Source: an uncultured Acetatifactor sp. | GTDB taxonomy: Bacteria; Bacillota; Clostridia; Lachnospirales; Lachnospiraceae | Direction: 5' to 3' | Assembly (NCBI GenBank): GCA_910586515.1 | Contig: CAJUGL010000028.1 | Coordinates: 1 to 43,934 of the forward strand | Length of the DNA: 43,934 nucleotides | Shown here: positions 24,255 to 32,061 of the stretch, one piece after another | Numbering within the stretch: the first letter of the stretch is position 1 | Layout of the letters: the number at the start of each line of letters is the position of its first letter | Notes under the pieces: model-generated | The model's input: the letters and a program-made list of their open reading frames with translations, nothing else | The model's database searches: none | What the model was told of the DNA's origin: nothing | Position numbers and translations under genes: made by a program

Positions 24255-24554
24255 TTAAAGCCCCTGGTAAATTTCGATTTCCTTGCTGTCTTCCGTCAGC
24301 TTGACAATCGCCTTCTTGGTTCTGGCTGTCTTGCCCACAACCATACCGCGCCTCTTGTTCTTGCCCTGGCAGTTTATGGTGTTCACACGGGCAACTTTCG
24401 CGCCCTCAAACATTTTCTCCACGGCTTCCTTAATCTGGGACTTGTTTGCATCCGGATGCACCTGGAAGGTATACTCCTTATCTGCCATGCCATTCATACT
24501 CTTCTCGGTAATCACCGGTCTGAGGATTACGTCATAGTATTTAATATCTGCCAT
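24255..24554 (-). CDS. rplW: 50S ribosomal protein L23
   Basis: 99 residues, with YYDVILRPVITEKSMNGMAD and VEKMFEGAKVARVNTINCQG. L23 is the docking site for trigger factor and SRP at the tunnel exit. Its ATG overlaps the rplD stop by one base. Confidence 0.97.
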   Translation of the reverse strand: MADIKYYDVILRPVITEKSMNGMADKEYTFQVHPDANKSQIKEAVEKMFEGAKVARVNTINCQGKNKRRGMVVGKTARTKKAIVKLTEDSKEIEIYQGL

Positions 24555-25174
24555 TATGCGTACACCTCCTCAATCTTTGCAACGGCCTCCTTGGTCAGAA
24601 CCACCGTCTTTGCCTTCATTATATCATACACATTGATCATGCCCGCCATTGTCATATCCACATTGGGCAGATTTCTTGCGGACATTACGACATTCTTGTT
24701 GTTGTCTGCGATAACCACAAGTCCCTTTTCCACGTTCAGGTTGTTCATCACTGCCGCGAAATTCTTGGTCTTGATTTCGCCGAACTCCAGTTTGTCAACC
24801 ACGATCAGCTTGCTGTCCTGAACCTTGCTTGTCAGAGCGGACTTCAGGGCTGCCCTCTTTTCCTTCTTATTCATCTTAAAAGAATAATCTCTGGGAACGG
24901 GAGCAAACACCATGCCGCCGCCTGTCCACTGAGGAGATCTGGTAGAACCCTGCCTTGCATGGCCGGTCCCCTTCTGTTTCCAGGGTTTTCTTCCGCCGCC
25001 GGATACCTCTGAGCGGTTTTTCGCCTTCTGGGTACCCTGACGTTTATTTGCAAGATGCTGTACAACTGCCATATGCACCAGATGCTCATTGATCTGTACG
25101 CCGAAAATCGCATCGTTCAACTCAATTGTACCAACTTCTTTGCCTTCCATATTATAAACAGCTACGCTTGCCAT
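24554..25174 (-). CDS. rplD: 50S ribosomal protein L4
   Basis: 206 residues, with the extended loop KPWKQKGTGHARQGSTRSPQ that lines the exit tunnel, and HLVHMAVVQHLANKRQGT near the start. In enterobacteria L4 represses the S10 operon through the mRNA leader; whether it reads the long rpsJ leader here is unknown. It lies 32 bp after rplC. Confidence 0.98.
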   Translation of the reverse strand: MASVAVYNMEGKEVGTIELNDAIFGVQINEHLVHMAVVQHLANKRQGTQKAKNRSEVSGGGRKPWKQKGTGHARQGSTRSPQWTGGGMVFAPVPRDYSFKMNKKEKRAALKSALTSKVQDSKLIVVDKLEFGEIKTKNFAAVMNNLNVEKGLVVIADNNKNVVMSARNLPNVDMTMAGMINVYDIMKAKTVVLTKEAVAKIEEVYA

Positions 25175-25206
25175 TTGATTGGCCCTCCTTTCGCACTAAT
25201 TTTGCG

Positions 25207-25884
25207 TTATGCCTTTACTGCCTCTCTGATGGTCACCAGTGCCTTCTTCGGTCCGGGCACGGAACCCTTCACCAACAGCAGATTCTTCTCTGCGTCCACC
25301 TTCACGATCTCAAGGTTCTGCACAGTTACCTTTACGCATCCCATGTGTCCGGGCATTCCCTTTCCCTTGAACACGCGGCTGGGGGATGAACATGCGCCGT
25401 TTGAACCCTGATGACGATGGAACTTGGAACCGTGCTTCATGGGGCCTCTGTGCTGTCCCAGCCTCTTGATGGCGCCCTGGAAGCCTTTTCCCTTGGAGAT
25501 TGCGGAAGCGTCAACCTTGTCGCCCTGGGTGAAAATGTCGGCCTTGATCTCCGCGCCCAGGGAATACTCTTCCGCGTTCTCGAACTTAAACTCTCTCACA
25601 TATCTCTTAGCGCTGACTCCGGCCTTTTTGAAATGTCCCTGCTCGGGCTTGTTTGCGCCGTGCCTGTGAATGATCTCCCGCTTTCCGCTGGCGTCCTTGT
25701 TGACAATCCTGTCCTTCTTGTCAACAAATCCCACCTGCACAGCCTTGTAGCCGTCGTTCTCCACAGTCCTGACCTGCGTCACTACGCAGGGGCCGGCCTG
25801 AAGAACCGTAACCGGAACCAGCGTGCCGTCTTCGCCGAAGATCTGAGTCATTCCGACCTTAGTCGCCAAAATTGCTTTCTTCAT
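25207..25884 (-). CDS. rplC: 50S ribosomal protein L3
   Basis: 225 residues, MKKAILATKVGMTQIFGEDG..., with GKGFQGAIKRLGQHRGPMKH and KGMPGHMG near the peptidyl transferase centre. Somewhat longer than the E. coli protein (209). It is separated from rpsJ by 157 bp that contain a GTCCC-UUCG-GGGAC hairpin (25999-26012). Confidence 0.98.
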   Translation of the reverse strand: MKKAILATKVGMTQIFGEDGTLVPVTVLQAGPCVVTQVRTVENDGYKAVQVGFVDKKDRIVNKDASGKREIIHRHGANKPEQGHFKKAGVSAKRYVREFKFENAEEYSLGAEIKADIFTQGDKVDASAISKGKGFQGAIKRLGQHRGPMKHGSKFHRHQGSNGACSSPSRVFKGKGMPGHMGCVKVTVQNLEIVKVDAEKNLLLVKGSVPGPKKALVTIREAVKA

Positions 25885-25998
25885 GTTTCCTCTCTTTCTG
25901 CCCTGTGGGCTTCATCTACATAGCGGACCACGCAGCTGCCGTTGCGCCGCAGACTGCAGCATCCCGTCCCCGTACCGGGCGGTATGGTTTCGCGCGCT

Positions 25999-26012
25999 GT
26001 CCCCGAAGGGAC
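25999..26012 (-). other. UUCG-tetraloop hairpin between rpsJ and rplC
   Basis: On the minus strand GTCCC-TTCG-GGGAC forms five GC-rich pairs closed by a C(UUCG)G tetraloop, an unusually stable RNA hairpin. It sits in a 157-bp intercistronic gap; no T run follows. Confidence 0.6.
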
Positions 26013-26041
26013 GTGTTCTTACGTCTAAGTAGAGGTTTTGA

Positions 26042-26359
26042 TTACTTTGTTCTCATTTTGATATCGATATAAACGCCTGCAGGCATTTCCAGTCTCTGCA
26101 GCGCGTCAACCGTCTTCTGGGTCGGCGTGATGATGTCAATCAGCCTCTTGTGGGTCCTCTGTTCGAACTGCTCTCTGGAATCCTTGTACTTGTGTACCGC
26201 CCTCAGGATGGTTACAACCTCCTTCTTGGTGGGAAGGGGCACAGGCCCGCTTACCTCTGATCCGGTTTTCTTTACAGTTTCGATGATTTTCTTTGCCGAT
26301 GCATCCACCAGCTGATGCTCGTAAGCCTTCAGTGTAATCCTCATTACTTGACTTGCCAT
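26042..26359 (-). CDS. rpsJ: 30S ribosomal protein S10
   Basis: 105 residues, MASQVMRITLKAYEHQLVDA..., with GPVPLPTKKEVVTILRAVHK and the C-terminal PAGVYIDIKMRTK. It is the first gene of the S10 operon and also a NusG/NusB partner in antitermination. The upstream gene is not tuf as in many bacteria; instead a 467-bp region with promoter and leader, then a lipoprotein gene, precede it. Confidence 0.98.
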   Translation of the reverse strand: MASQVMRITLKAYEHQLVDASAKKIIETVKKTGSEVSGPVPLPTKKEVVTILRAVHKYKDSREQFEQRTHKRLIDIITPTQKTVDALQRLEMPAGVYIDIKMRTK

Positions 26360-26617
26360 AAAAAAAGTCGCCTCCTTTTCGCACTCTTAAGTACGACAAG
26401 CGGTGACTGTACACTCTCCCGTGTGTGTCCTGGATTCCTGCGCAACTCTCTTAAATCCCGAACTCTACACATTGACTCTGCATTTCCTGCAGCGCTAAAT
26501 CTGGTACAGTGACTTGTCGTCAGTTTCATCTTGACATTCGCTCCACGGAAAACCCGTCTGCCATTACTGGCGGCCGGCAACCTCTCGCTTCACAGCTATC
26601 ATGCCACAGCAATATCT
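26360..26617 (-). promoter_or_regulatory. Long structured leader of the S10 operon
   Basis: About 250 nt lie between the predicted start site near 26611 and the rpsJ ATG. A long-range helix is visible: ACGACAAG and CTGTAC (26520-26504 on the minus strand) pair with GTACAG and CTTGTCGT (26412-26393), 14 pairs around an internal loop, enclosing about 90 nt. Upstream of it, TGCCGGCCGCC / GGCAGACGG repeats may form another hairpin. Short frames in this region lack a good initiation site. It is probably a cis-acting leader RNA; I cannot assign an RNA family by eye. Confidence 0.55.
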
Positions 26618-26646
26618 AGTATACATGGCAATTCCTGACTTTGCAA
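26618..26646 (-). promoter_or_regulatory. Promoter of the S10-spc operon
   Basis: TTGCAA (26646-26641), 17-nt spacer, TATACT (26623-26618). The -35 box is identical to those before adk and rpmJ. Confidence 0.75.
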
Positions 26647-26753
26647 TACATTTTTTCAAATTTTTGTATTTTTTTTAATACAATGTTACTGTCCACAAAT
26701 AACGCTTCAAGACACAGGAAACGCATTTACTTCTTTTCTGATGCCCCCAAACT

Positions 26754-26790
26754 GTGCAAAGGCTTTTTCTGTGTAATTAAGCCTTTGCAC
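26754..26790. repeat. Perfect 12-bp inverted repeat after the lipoprotein gene
   Basis: GTGCAAAGGCTT (26754-26765) and AAGCCTTTGCAC (26779-26790) around a 13-nt loop. There is no T run on either side, so it is not a classical terminator, but it lies between the lipoprotein stop and the S10 promoter and could still end transcription or protect a 3' end. The rest of the 26647-26826 gap shows nothing else. Confidence 0.55.
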
Positions 26791-26826
26791 CGCCTGCTAC
26801 CTGACCTCTATCATGTCCAATATCCA

Positions 26827-27876
26827 TCACTCTACAGCAAATTCAACCACTAATTTTTTATCACTTATACATAGACGATACTTTCCTTCCGGAATCACAC
26901 CATAATACATAGTAAAATCATAGGCCTTTTTCACACTTTCCCCTGCACCAAGTCCAATGCCATAGTCATCGAATCCCCATGCATTCGAAAGCGGCAGCAT
27001 ATCATACCATATCCCGTCTAACAACAAATCTAAATCAAACATCTCTCCGTAAATCCAGCTTTCACTGCCGCTGTTTGTAATCTCTACAGTCAGTATATTA
27101 TCTTCCATAGAAATTACTTTTACAGAGATTCCCTCCTGTAGTACAGCCGGTTCTTCAGCAGGCCACAGTATATAGGGATACCAACCATCCCGACTAAACC
27201 ACTCCCAAACAAGACGCGTATCGGTCATGTCCAAGGTTCTCTGTTCATCCCAGTCATAACCGGCAATTAACGCCTCAAAATCATACTCAAATTTATAAGG
27301 TACTCCGTTTGGTGAAAACCAATATCCGTTACACCATGCGGCCTGCACAGGTCTTCCTTCTCCGCCCCAGACCGTTATTGAATAGATTGGCCACACTGCG
27401 CTCTCCGGCGTCCAATCCTCCGCTCTCTCTGCGCTTACTTCCAAAATATCTGTCAATATCTTCTCAGCCATGACTTTGTTATATGTCGTTCTGCTGATTC
27501 CGGATTCTTCTTCCTCCTTAAATATAGAAAACATACCATTGACCGGAAGTGCATTGTCAAATATGGTGTCTTCCTCCGGAAACACTTTCTTCTTTTCTTC
27601 TTCCGGCAGATTTTCCTCCTCAGATTCATTTTCTCCGGAAGAATCCGTTTTGCCTGGATGTTCTGCATTTTCTTGTTCAGATACTCCGCATACCCCCTCT
27701 GTCCTTTTGGCGTCAATACCCTCGTCAGGAATCATTTTGTCATAATCTCCTGTCACATTCTCCGCAAAAGATTCCTCCTCTATTTTTCCGTTTTTAACCC
27801 CCCTGGAGTCTCCGCAGGCTGCAACAGCTTGTATACAGCATAATAGAAGAAACATATATCCCACTCTTTTTATCAA
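26827..27876 (-). CDS. Lipoprotein with C-terminal Ig-like domain, function unknown
   Basis: 349 residues from a TTG at 27876 (9 nt after GGAGG); a TTG three codons earlier is too close to the SD. MIKRVGYMFLLLCCIQAVAAC is a lipoprotein signal with VAAC as the lipobox. An acidic Glu/Ser-rich linker (about residues 35-100) leads to a middle domain rich in Trp (for example AAWCNGYWFSPNGVPYKF). A C-terminal beta-rich domain of about 100 residues (SVKVISMEDNILTVEITNSG ... IPEGKYRLCI) resembles bacterial Ig-like domains of Lachnospiraceae lipoproteins. It should sit on the outer face of the membrane. No enzyme motif is visible. It lies upstream of, and in the same direction as, the S10 operon. Confidence 0.75.
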   Translation of the reverse strand: MIKRVGYMFLLLCCIQAVAACGDSRGVKNGKIEEESFAENVTGDYDKMIPDEGIDAKRTEGVCGVSEQENAEHPGKTDSSGENESEEENLPEEEKKKVFPEEDTIFDNALPVNGMFSIFKEEEESGISRTTYNKVMAEKILTDILEVSAERAEDWTPESAVWPIYSITVWGGEGRPVQAAWCNGYWFSPNGVPYKFEYDFEALIAGYDWDEQRTLDMTDTRLVWEWFSRDGWYPYILWPAEEPAVLQEGISVKVISMEDNILTVEITNSGSESWIYGEMFDLDLLLDGIWYDMLPLSNAWGFDDYGIGLGAGESVKKAYDFTMYYGVIPEGKYRLCISDKKLVVEFAVE

Positions 27877-27985
27877 TCTTTTCAACCTCCATACAATATC
27901 AATATCTCGACGTACCCAATTCAGAATTAATCAAATTTGCTTTGATATAAAAGGAAAGAAAGTTTTGCATCGGAACGTTTTTCTG

Positions 27986-28014
27986 TTGCTACCGTCCGTC
28001 CCTCATGTTATAGT
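27986..28014 (+). promoter_or_regulatory. Promoter of the methyltransferase gene
   Basis: TTGCTA (27986-27991), 17-nt spacer, TATAGT (28009-28014). It lies in the divergent gap with the lipoprotein gene, for which no clear promoter was found. Confidence 0.6.
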
Positions 28015-28083
28015 AAAGGAACAGCGGTCTTCTGTCTTCCTGCGCCGCTGATCATTATGAAAAAGCGGAAAAGGAAAATCATT

Positions 28084-28992
28084 ATGTGGATTGCTGACAA
28101 CTGGAAAGATTACGAAGTTCTTGACGCTGCTGACGGGGAGAAACTTGAGCGCTGGGGGGATTACCTCCTGGTCCGTCCGGACCCCCAGGTTATCTGGAGC
28201 ACACCCCGCAGCCACAATGGCTGGACCCGCAGAAACGGTCATTACCACAGAAGCGCAAAAGGCGGAGGTGAGTGGGAATTTTTCCGCCTGCCCGACGAGT
28301 GGAGCATTTCCTACCATATAAAGAGCATATCCGCCCGGAACGCCCAGGAGGGCAGACTGACCTTCCGGCTCAAGCCCTTCAGCTTCAAACATACCGGTCT
28401 CTTTCCGGAACAGGCGGTAAACTGGGAATGGTTCTCCTCCATCCTCAGCAAGACCGGAAAACAAACGGACAGACCCCTGAAAGTGCTGAACCTGTTCGCC
28501 TACACCGGCGGCGCCACTCTGGCCGCAGCCGCAGCCGGGGCAAATGTGACCCATGTGGACGCCTCCAAGGGCATGGTGAGCTGGGCCAGGGAAAATGCCG
28601 TATCCTCCGGACTGAAGGATGCCCCCATCCGCTGGCTGGTGGACGACTGCGTCAAGTTCGTGGAGAGGGAGCTGCGCAGAGGAAGCAGATACGACGGCAT
28701 AATCATGGATCCTCCCTCCTACGGCAGAGGCCCCAAGGGAGAGGTGTGGAAAATAGAAGATCATGTATGGCCCCTGATTCGCCTGGCATCGGACCTGCTC
28801 TCCCGCGACGCCCTGTTCTTCCTGATCAATTCCTACACTACCGGCCTGCAGCCTGCCGTACTTTCCTATATGCTGAACGCGGCTGTGGCAAAGAGCCGGG
28901 GCGGCCATGTGGAAGCGGAAGAAATCGGACTGCCCGTAACGGAAAGCCGCCTGATTCTGCCCTGCGGAGCATCCGGGCGCTGGCAGGCATAA
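28084..28992 (+). CDS. Class I SAM-dependent methyltransferase (RlmI-like)
   Basis: 302 residues from the ATG at 28084, MWIADNWKDYEVLDAADGEK; an ATG nine codons earlier (28057) has no ribosome site. The central part has motif I VLNLFAYTGGATLAAAAAGA, the acidic ribose-binding VDASKGMVSWARENA, and motif IV DPPSYGRG. The FAYTGG and DPPSYG forms are those of the RlmI/RlmK family, which make 5-methylcytosine or 7-methylguanine in 23S rRNA, but the N-terminal PUA domain is missing. An RNA methyltransferase is likely and the site is unknown. It converges on the acyltransferase gene with a 26-bp gap. Confidence 0.85.
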   Translation: MWIADNWKDYEVLDAADGEKLERWGDYLLVRPDPQVIWSTPRSHNGWTRRNGHYHRSAKGGGEWEFFRLPDEWSISYHIKSISARNAQEGRLTFRLKPFSFKHTGLFPEQAVNWEWFSSILSKTGKQTDRPLKVLNLFAYTGGATLAAAAAGANVTHVDASKGMVSWARENAVSSGLKDAPIRWLVDDCVKFVERELRRGSRYDGIIMDPPSYGRGPKGEVWKIEDHVWPLIRLASDLLSRDALFFLINSYTTGLQPAVLSYMLNAAVAKSRGGHVEAEEIGLPVTESRLILPCGASGRWQA

Positions 28993-29018
28993 GGAAATCC
29001 GCCCGGGAAGCCCTTTCC

Positions 29019-30056
29019 TCATAAAACATATCTGGTCAGAGGCGGCAGCTTCCGCAGCAGCCACGCCCCTGTCCAGGACAGCAGCATGGCGCCCCCGAAG
29101 AAAAGCGGCAGGGACAGCCCCAGCGGATAGGACAAAGGCGTCACATGAAAGAATTTATACGCCATATTGAGAAACACCGGATGAATCAAATATACGGCGA
29201 AACTCAGCGCTGCAGCCTTTCCCCACAAGTCCGCCCTTTTCCCTGCCTCTCTCCGGCTCGCCCCCCAGCCGAACAGCACCAGAGAAAGTACCGTGGTAAA
29301 AGGATAATTATAGGCCATCTGCAGGGTGTAGCCGAATATCCTGCTGCAGGCCATGCCCAGGGTCAAAATCAGCGCGGCAGGGGGAAGAATCTTCCCGGCC
29401 ATGGTTTTTTTGTCGGCCTCCCCTCTGTCTTCCGCCTTTCGGATCGCAAAATGCCAGCCGCACAGATAATAGAAGAGATAGATTCCCTCATCCGGCAGCC
29501 GAACAGCTTCTTTCAGCCCAAAGAGCCTGTACACAAAAGGCAGTATACCGGACCCGGTCACCAGCACCGCCAGCAGCATGTATACGGCCATGCGCGGGAC
29601 CCGCGCCAGCGCCCATCTCAAAAAGGGCGTTGCCAGATACAAAAACAGAATCAGGTACAGATACCACATATGGGACCAGCTCTCTCCCCGCAGCACCATG
29701 CGGAAAGCCTCCCCCACCATCCCCCACCGAAAGCGCCGCTGCACAGCCAGCTGCTCCAGGCAGGCATAGGGCACTCCGAACAGAAAAAGGGCTGCGGCAA
29801 CGCGCCGGCAGTATTTTGTCAGAATCTGTCCCGAACTGATTTTCCTCTCCGGATCCAGAAAGAGATAACCCGATATCAGCAAAAATACGGGAACGCTCCA
29901 GCAGACCAGGTCCAATATCACCAGGAAAACCTTTTTCTCCGCAGGATACAGACTCATGTCCGTAGTATCCATGACGCCCGTGACCGTATGAAGCAGCACC
30001 ACCGCACAGGTAGCCGCCACCCGCAATTTGTCCAGAAATACTTCCCTTTCCTTCAT
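29019..30056 (-). CDS. Acyltransferase family 3 membrane protein
   Basis: 345 residues with about ten membrane segments. The opening MKEREVFLDKLRVAATCAVVLLH, with a conserved R..A...V...H pattern, and SVPVFLLISGYLFLDPERK are hallmarks of acyltransferase family 3 (OatA/WecH-like). These enzymes move acetyl or other acyl groups to sugars or glycans outside the membrane. The late AVYLIHPVFLNMAYKF block is also typical. There is no C-terminal SGNH domain. The acceptor is unknown. No strong operon partner is present. Confidence 0.88.
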   Translation of the reverse strand: MKEREVFLDKLRVAATCAVVLLHTVTGVMDTTDMSLYPAEKKVFLVILDLVCWSVPVFLLISGYLFLDPERKISSGQILTKYCRRVAAALFLFGVPYACLEQLAVQRRFRWGMVGEAFRMVLRGESWSHMWYLYLILFLYLATPFLRWALARVPRMAVYMLLAVLVTGSGILPFVYRLFGLKEAVRLPDEGIYLFYYLCGWHFAIRKAEDRGEADKKTMAGKILPPAALILTLGMACSRIFGYTLQMAYNYPFTTVLSLVLFGWGASRREAGKRADLWGKAAALSFAVYLIHPVFLNMAYKFFHVTPLSYPLGLSLPLFFGGAMLLSWTGAWLLRKLPPLTRYVL

Positions 30057-30216
30057 CCCGATTCCTCCCCGCCTCTCCAGCGCAGTTTTAAGGCTGCCGT
30101 TGTTCCCGGCCTGCAGATTTCGCCTCTCCTCCCATTATACGCAGCCCCAAAATTCTGCGCAAGAAAAACCGCAAAAAAACACCGTACTTCTTAACGATAT
30201 CTTTACACCCGCTTTG

Positions 30217-30245
30217 TTGCCTCCTGTCTCCAAAAAATATATAAT
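30217..30245 (+). promoter_or_regulatory. Promoter of the KdpD/KdpE-like pair
   Basis: TTGCCT (30217-30222), 17-nt spacer, perfect TATAAT (30240-30245), about 40 nt before the kinase ATG. Confidence 0.65.
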
Positions 30246-30286
30246 GAGAACAATAGGTAGCATAAGGGCAGAGGAAAGGTTACATT

Positions 30287-31360
30287 ATGTTCAAAAGAAT
30301 ACAGACACTCCCGAAACACAAGCAGCATTTCTACAGCCTGGCCTTCTCCGTCTTCTGTATGACGGCCGCGGCAGGCTTTTCCTTCCTTTATCTACGTTTA
30401 TTTGACAAGAATCCGGTTAATGTTACTTTGATCTTTATCTTTTTTCTGATTCTGGTGGCCTGCGGCACGGTAAAATACTTATACGACATCCTCTGTTCTC
30501 TGTTTTCCGTCCTCTGGCTATGCTATGCCTGTGACCTGAGCCTGAACGGATATTCCCTTACCTTTCTGGGCATGTCCGCCGTAACTTTACTGATGAGCGC
30601 CCTCACCTCCCACATAGCCGCCCAATCCACCCTCATCACAAAGCATGAAAAGCACCTGCTCAACGCAGATATGGAAAAAATCCGGGCCAACCTGCTGCGG
30701 GCCATCTCCCATGACCTTCGGACACCTCTGGCCAGCATCATGGGAAACAGCCTGATCCTGCTGGACAATTACCAGACACTGGACGAAAAAGAGATAAGGA
30801 AAATCATTTCCTATGTACATGAAGATTCCAACTGGCTCATCAACATGGCGGAAAACCTGCTGGCCGTCACACGCATCAAAAACGATGACCTGGCAATTGT
30901 CTCACGGGACGAAATCGTGGAAGAGGTAGTGGGAGAAGCGCTGCAGAAAGTCGAGAAACGGCATCCCGGATGCATAATCCGCGCCAGGATTCCCGAGGAC
31001 TTTATCATACTGCCCATGGATGCGGTACTGATAGAGCAGGTAATCATCAACCTGCTGGAAAACGCGCTGTCCCATTCCGGCAGCGGAGACGCAGTGGACC
31101 TTATCGTAGAAGACGGTACAAAAGAAGTATCTTTCACTGTCCGGGATTACGGTCAGGGAATACCCGAGGAGATGCTTGACAAACTGTTTGACGGCACACC
31201 CTGCACTGCCGCCCACAACGCAGACTCCCAGAAAGGTATGGGTATCGGTCTGGTCATCTGTAAGACCATCACCGCAGCCCACCGCGGTTCCATTATCGGC
31301 AGAAACTGTGACCACGGAGCGGAGTTTGTGTTCACCCTGCCCAAAAAACAAGGAGGATGA
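30287..31360 (+). CDS. Short KdpD-like sensor histidine kinase
   Basis: 357 residues. Four membrane segments lie between residues 17 and 110 in a DUF4118-like arrangement, followed by a HisKA domain with phosphoacceptor His142 (AISHDLRTPLAS) and an ATPase domain: N-box NLLENALSHS, G1 DYGQGIP, G2 GMGIGL. It matches the C-terminal part of KdpD and lacks the long N-terminal KdpD/Usp domains, so any potassium or c-di-AMP sensing by that region is missing. SD AGAGGAAAGG precedes the ATG. It overlaps the regulator gene's leader. No kdpFABC genes are in the window; the target is unknown. Confidence 0.88.
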   Translation: MFKRIQTLPKHKQHFYSLAFSVFCMTAAAGFSFLYLRLFDKNPVNVTLIFIFFLILVACGTVKYLYDILCSLFSVLWLCYACDLSLNGYSLTFLGMSAVTLLMSALTSHIAAQSTLITKHEKHLLNADMEKIRANLLRAISHDLRTPLASIMGNSLILLDNYQTLDEKEIRKIISYVHEDSNWLINMAENLLAVTRIKNDDLAIVSRDEIVEEVVGEALQKVEKRHPGCIIRARIPEDFIILPMDAVLIEQVIINLLENALSHSGSGDAVDLIVEDGTKEVSFTVRDYGQGIPEEMLDKLFDGTPCTAAHNADSQKGMGIGLVICKTITAAHRGSIIGRNCDHGAEFVFTLPKKQGG

Positions 31361-31362
31361 CC

Positions 31363-32061
31363 ATGAGTACAAAAATCAGCATTCTGGTAATCGAAGATGA
31401 AAAAAGCATGTGTTCTTATATTACTGCCTACTTAAGCAAGGACAAGTACATCGTTACCTCGGCCCTCACCGGCAGCGAGGGACTGAGCCTCACCGCCTCT
31501 CTCTGTCCCGATGTGATTCTGCTGGACCTGGGCCTCCCCGACATGGACGGCTGTGAGGTGCTTCGCCAGCTGAGACGCTGGACCCGCACCCCCGTCATCG
31601 TCGTCTCCGCCAGAAGCGAGGAGGACGAAAAAGTGAAGGCACTGGACCTGGGAGCGGATGACTATATCACAAAGCCCTTCGGCACCAATGAGCTGATGGC
31701 CCGCATACGCACCTCCCTGCGCCACAGCCACAGTCAGGCGCCGGACTCCAAATACAGGGCCCTGGATCTGGAGATCAATTTTGAAAAAAGAAAAATCACC
31801 CTGGCCGGTGAACAGATTCACCTGACCCAGGTTGAATACCAGCTCCTCTCCCTGTTGGCCGTAAATTCCGGACGTGTGCTGACCTACAATTCCATCATGA
31901 ACACCATCTGGGGCCCGTACATGGACGGCAGCAATCAGATCCTTAGGGTCAACATGGCCAATATCCGCCGGAAAATAGAGAAAAATCCTGCCCAGCCTCA
32001 GTATGTGTTCACGGAAATAGGCATCGGCTACCGCATGCGGGAAAACGAGTATGATTTTTAA
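31363..32061 (+). CDS. KdpE-like response regulator (OmpR family)
   Basis: 232 residues. The receiver domain has phosphoacceptor Asp55 (VILLDLGLPD), the acidic pair in VIEDE and the lysine in DYITKPFG. The C-terminal winged helix has LTQVEYQLLSLLAVNSGRVLT and ends in YRMRENEYDF. The start at 31363 has GGAGG 6 nt upstream; the ATG two codons earlier overlaps the SD. It is the partner of the kinase just upstream. The stop codon overlaps the end of the convergent anti-sigma gene by 4 nt, with no terminator between. Confidence 0.9.
   Translation: MSTKISILVIEDEKSMCSYITAYLSKDKYIVTSALTGSEGLSLTASLCPDVILLDLGLPDMDGCEVLRQLRRWTRTPVIVVSARSEEDEKVKALDLGADDYITKPFGTNELMARIRTSLRHSHSQAPDSKYRALDLEINFEKRKITLAGEQIHLTQVEYQLLSLLAVNSGRVLTYNSIMNTIWGPYMDGSNQILRVNMANIRRKIEKNPAQPQYVFTEIGIGYRMRENEYDF

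Noticed and set aside
26344..26580. 78-codon frame in the rpsJ leader
   Set aside because: It runs through the rpsJ ribosome site and start, lacks an SD, and its sequence is better explained by the paired leader structure.
28003..29064. Open frame of 353 codons on the minus strand
   Set aside because: Antisense to the SAM methyltransferase, which has clear motifs I and IV.
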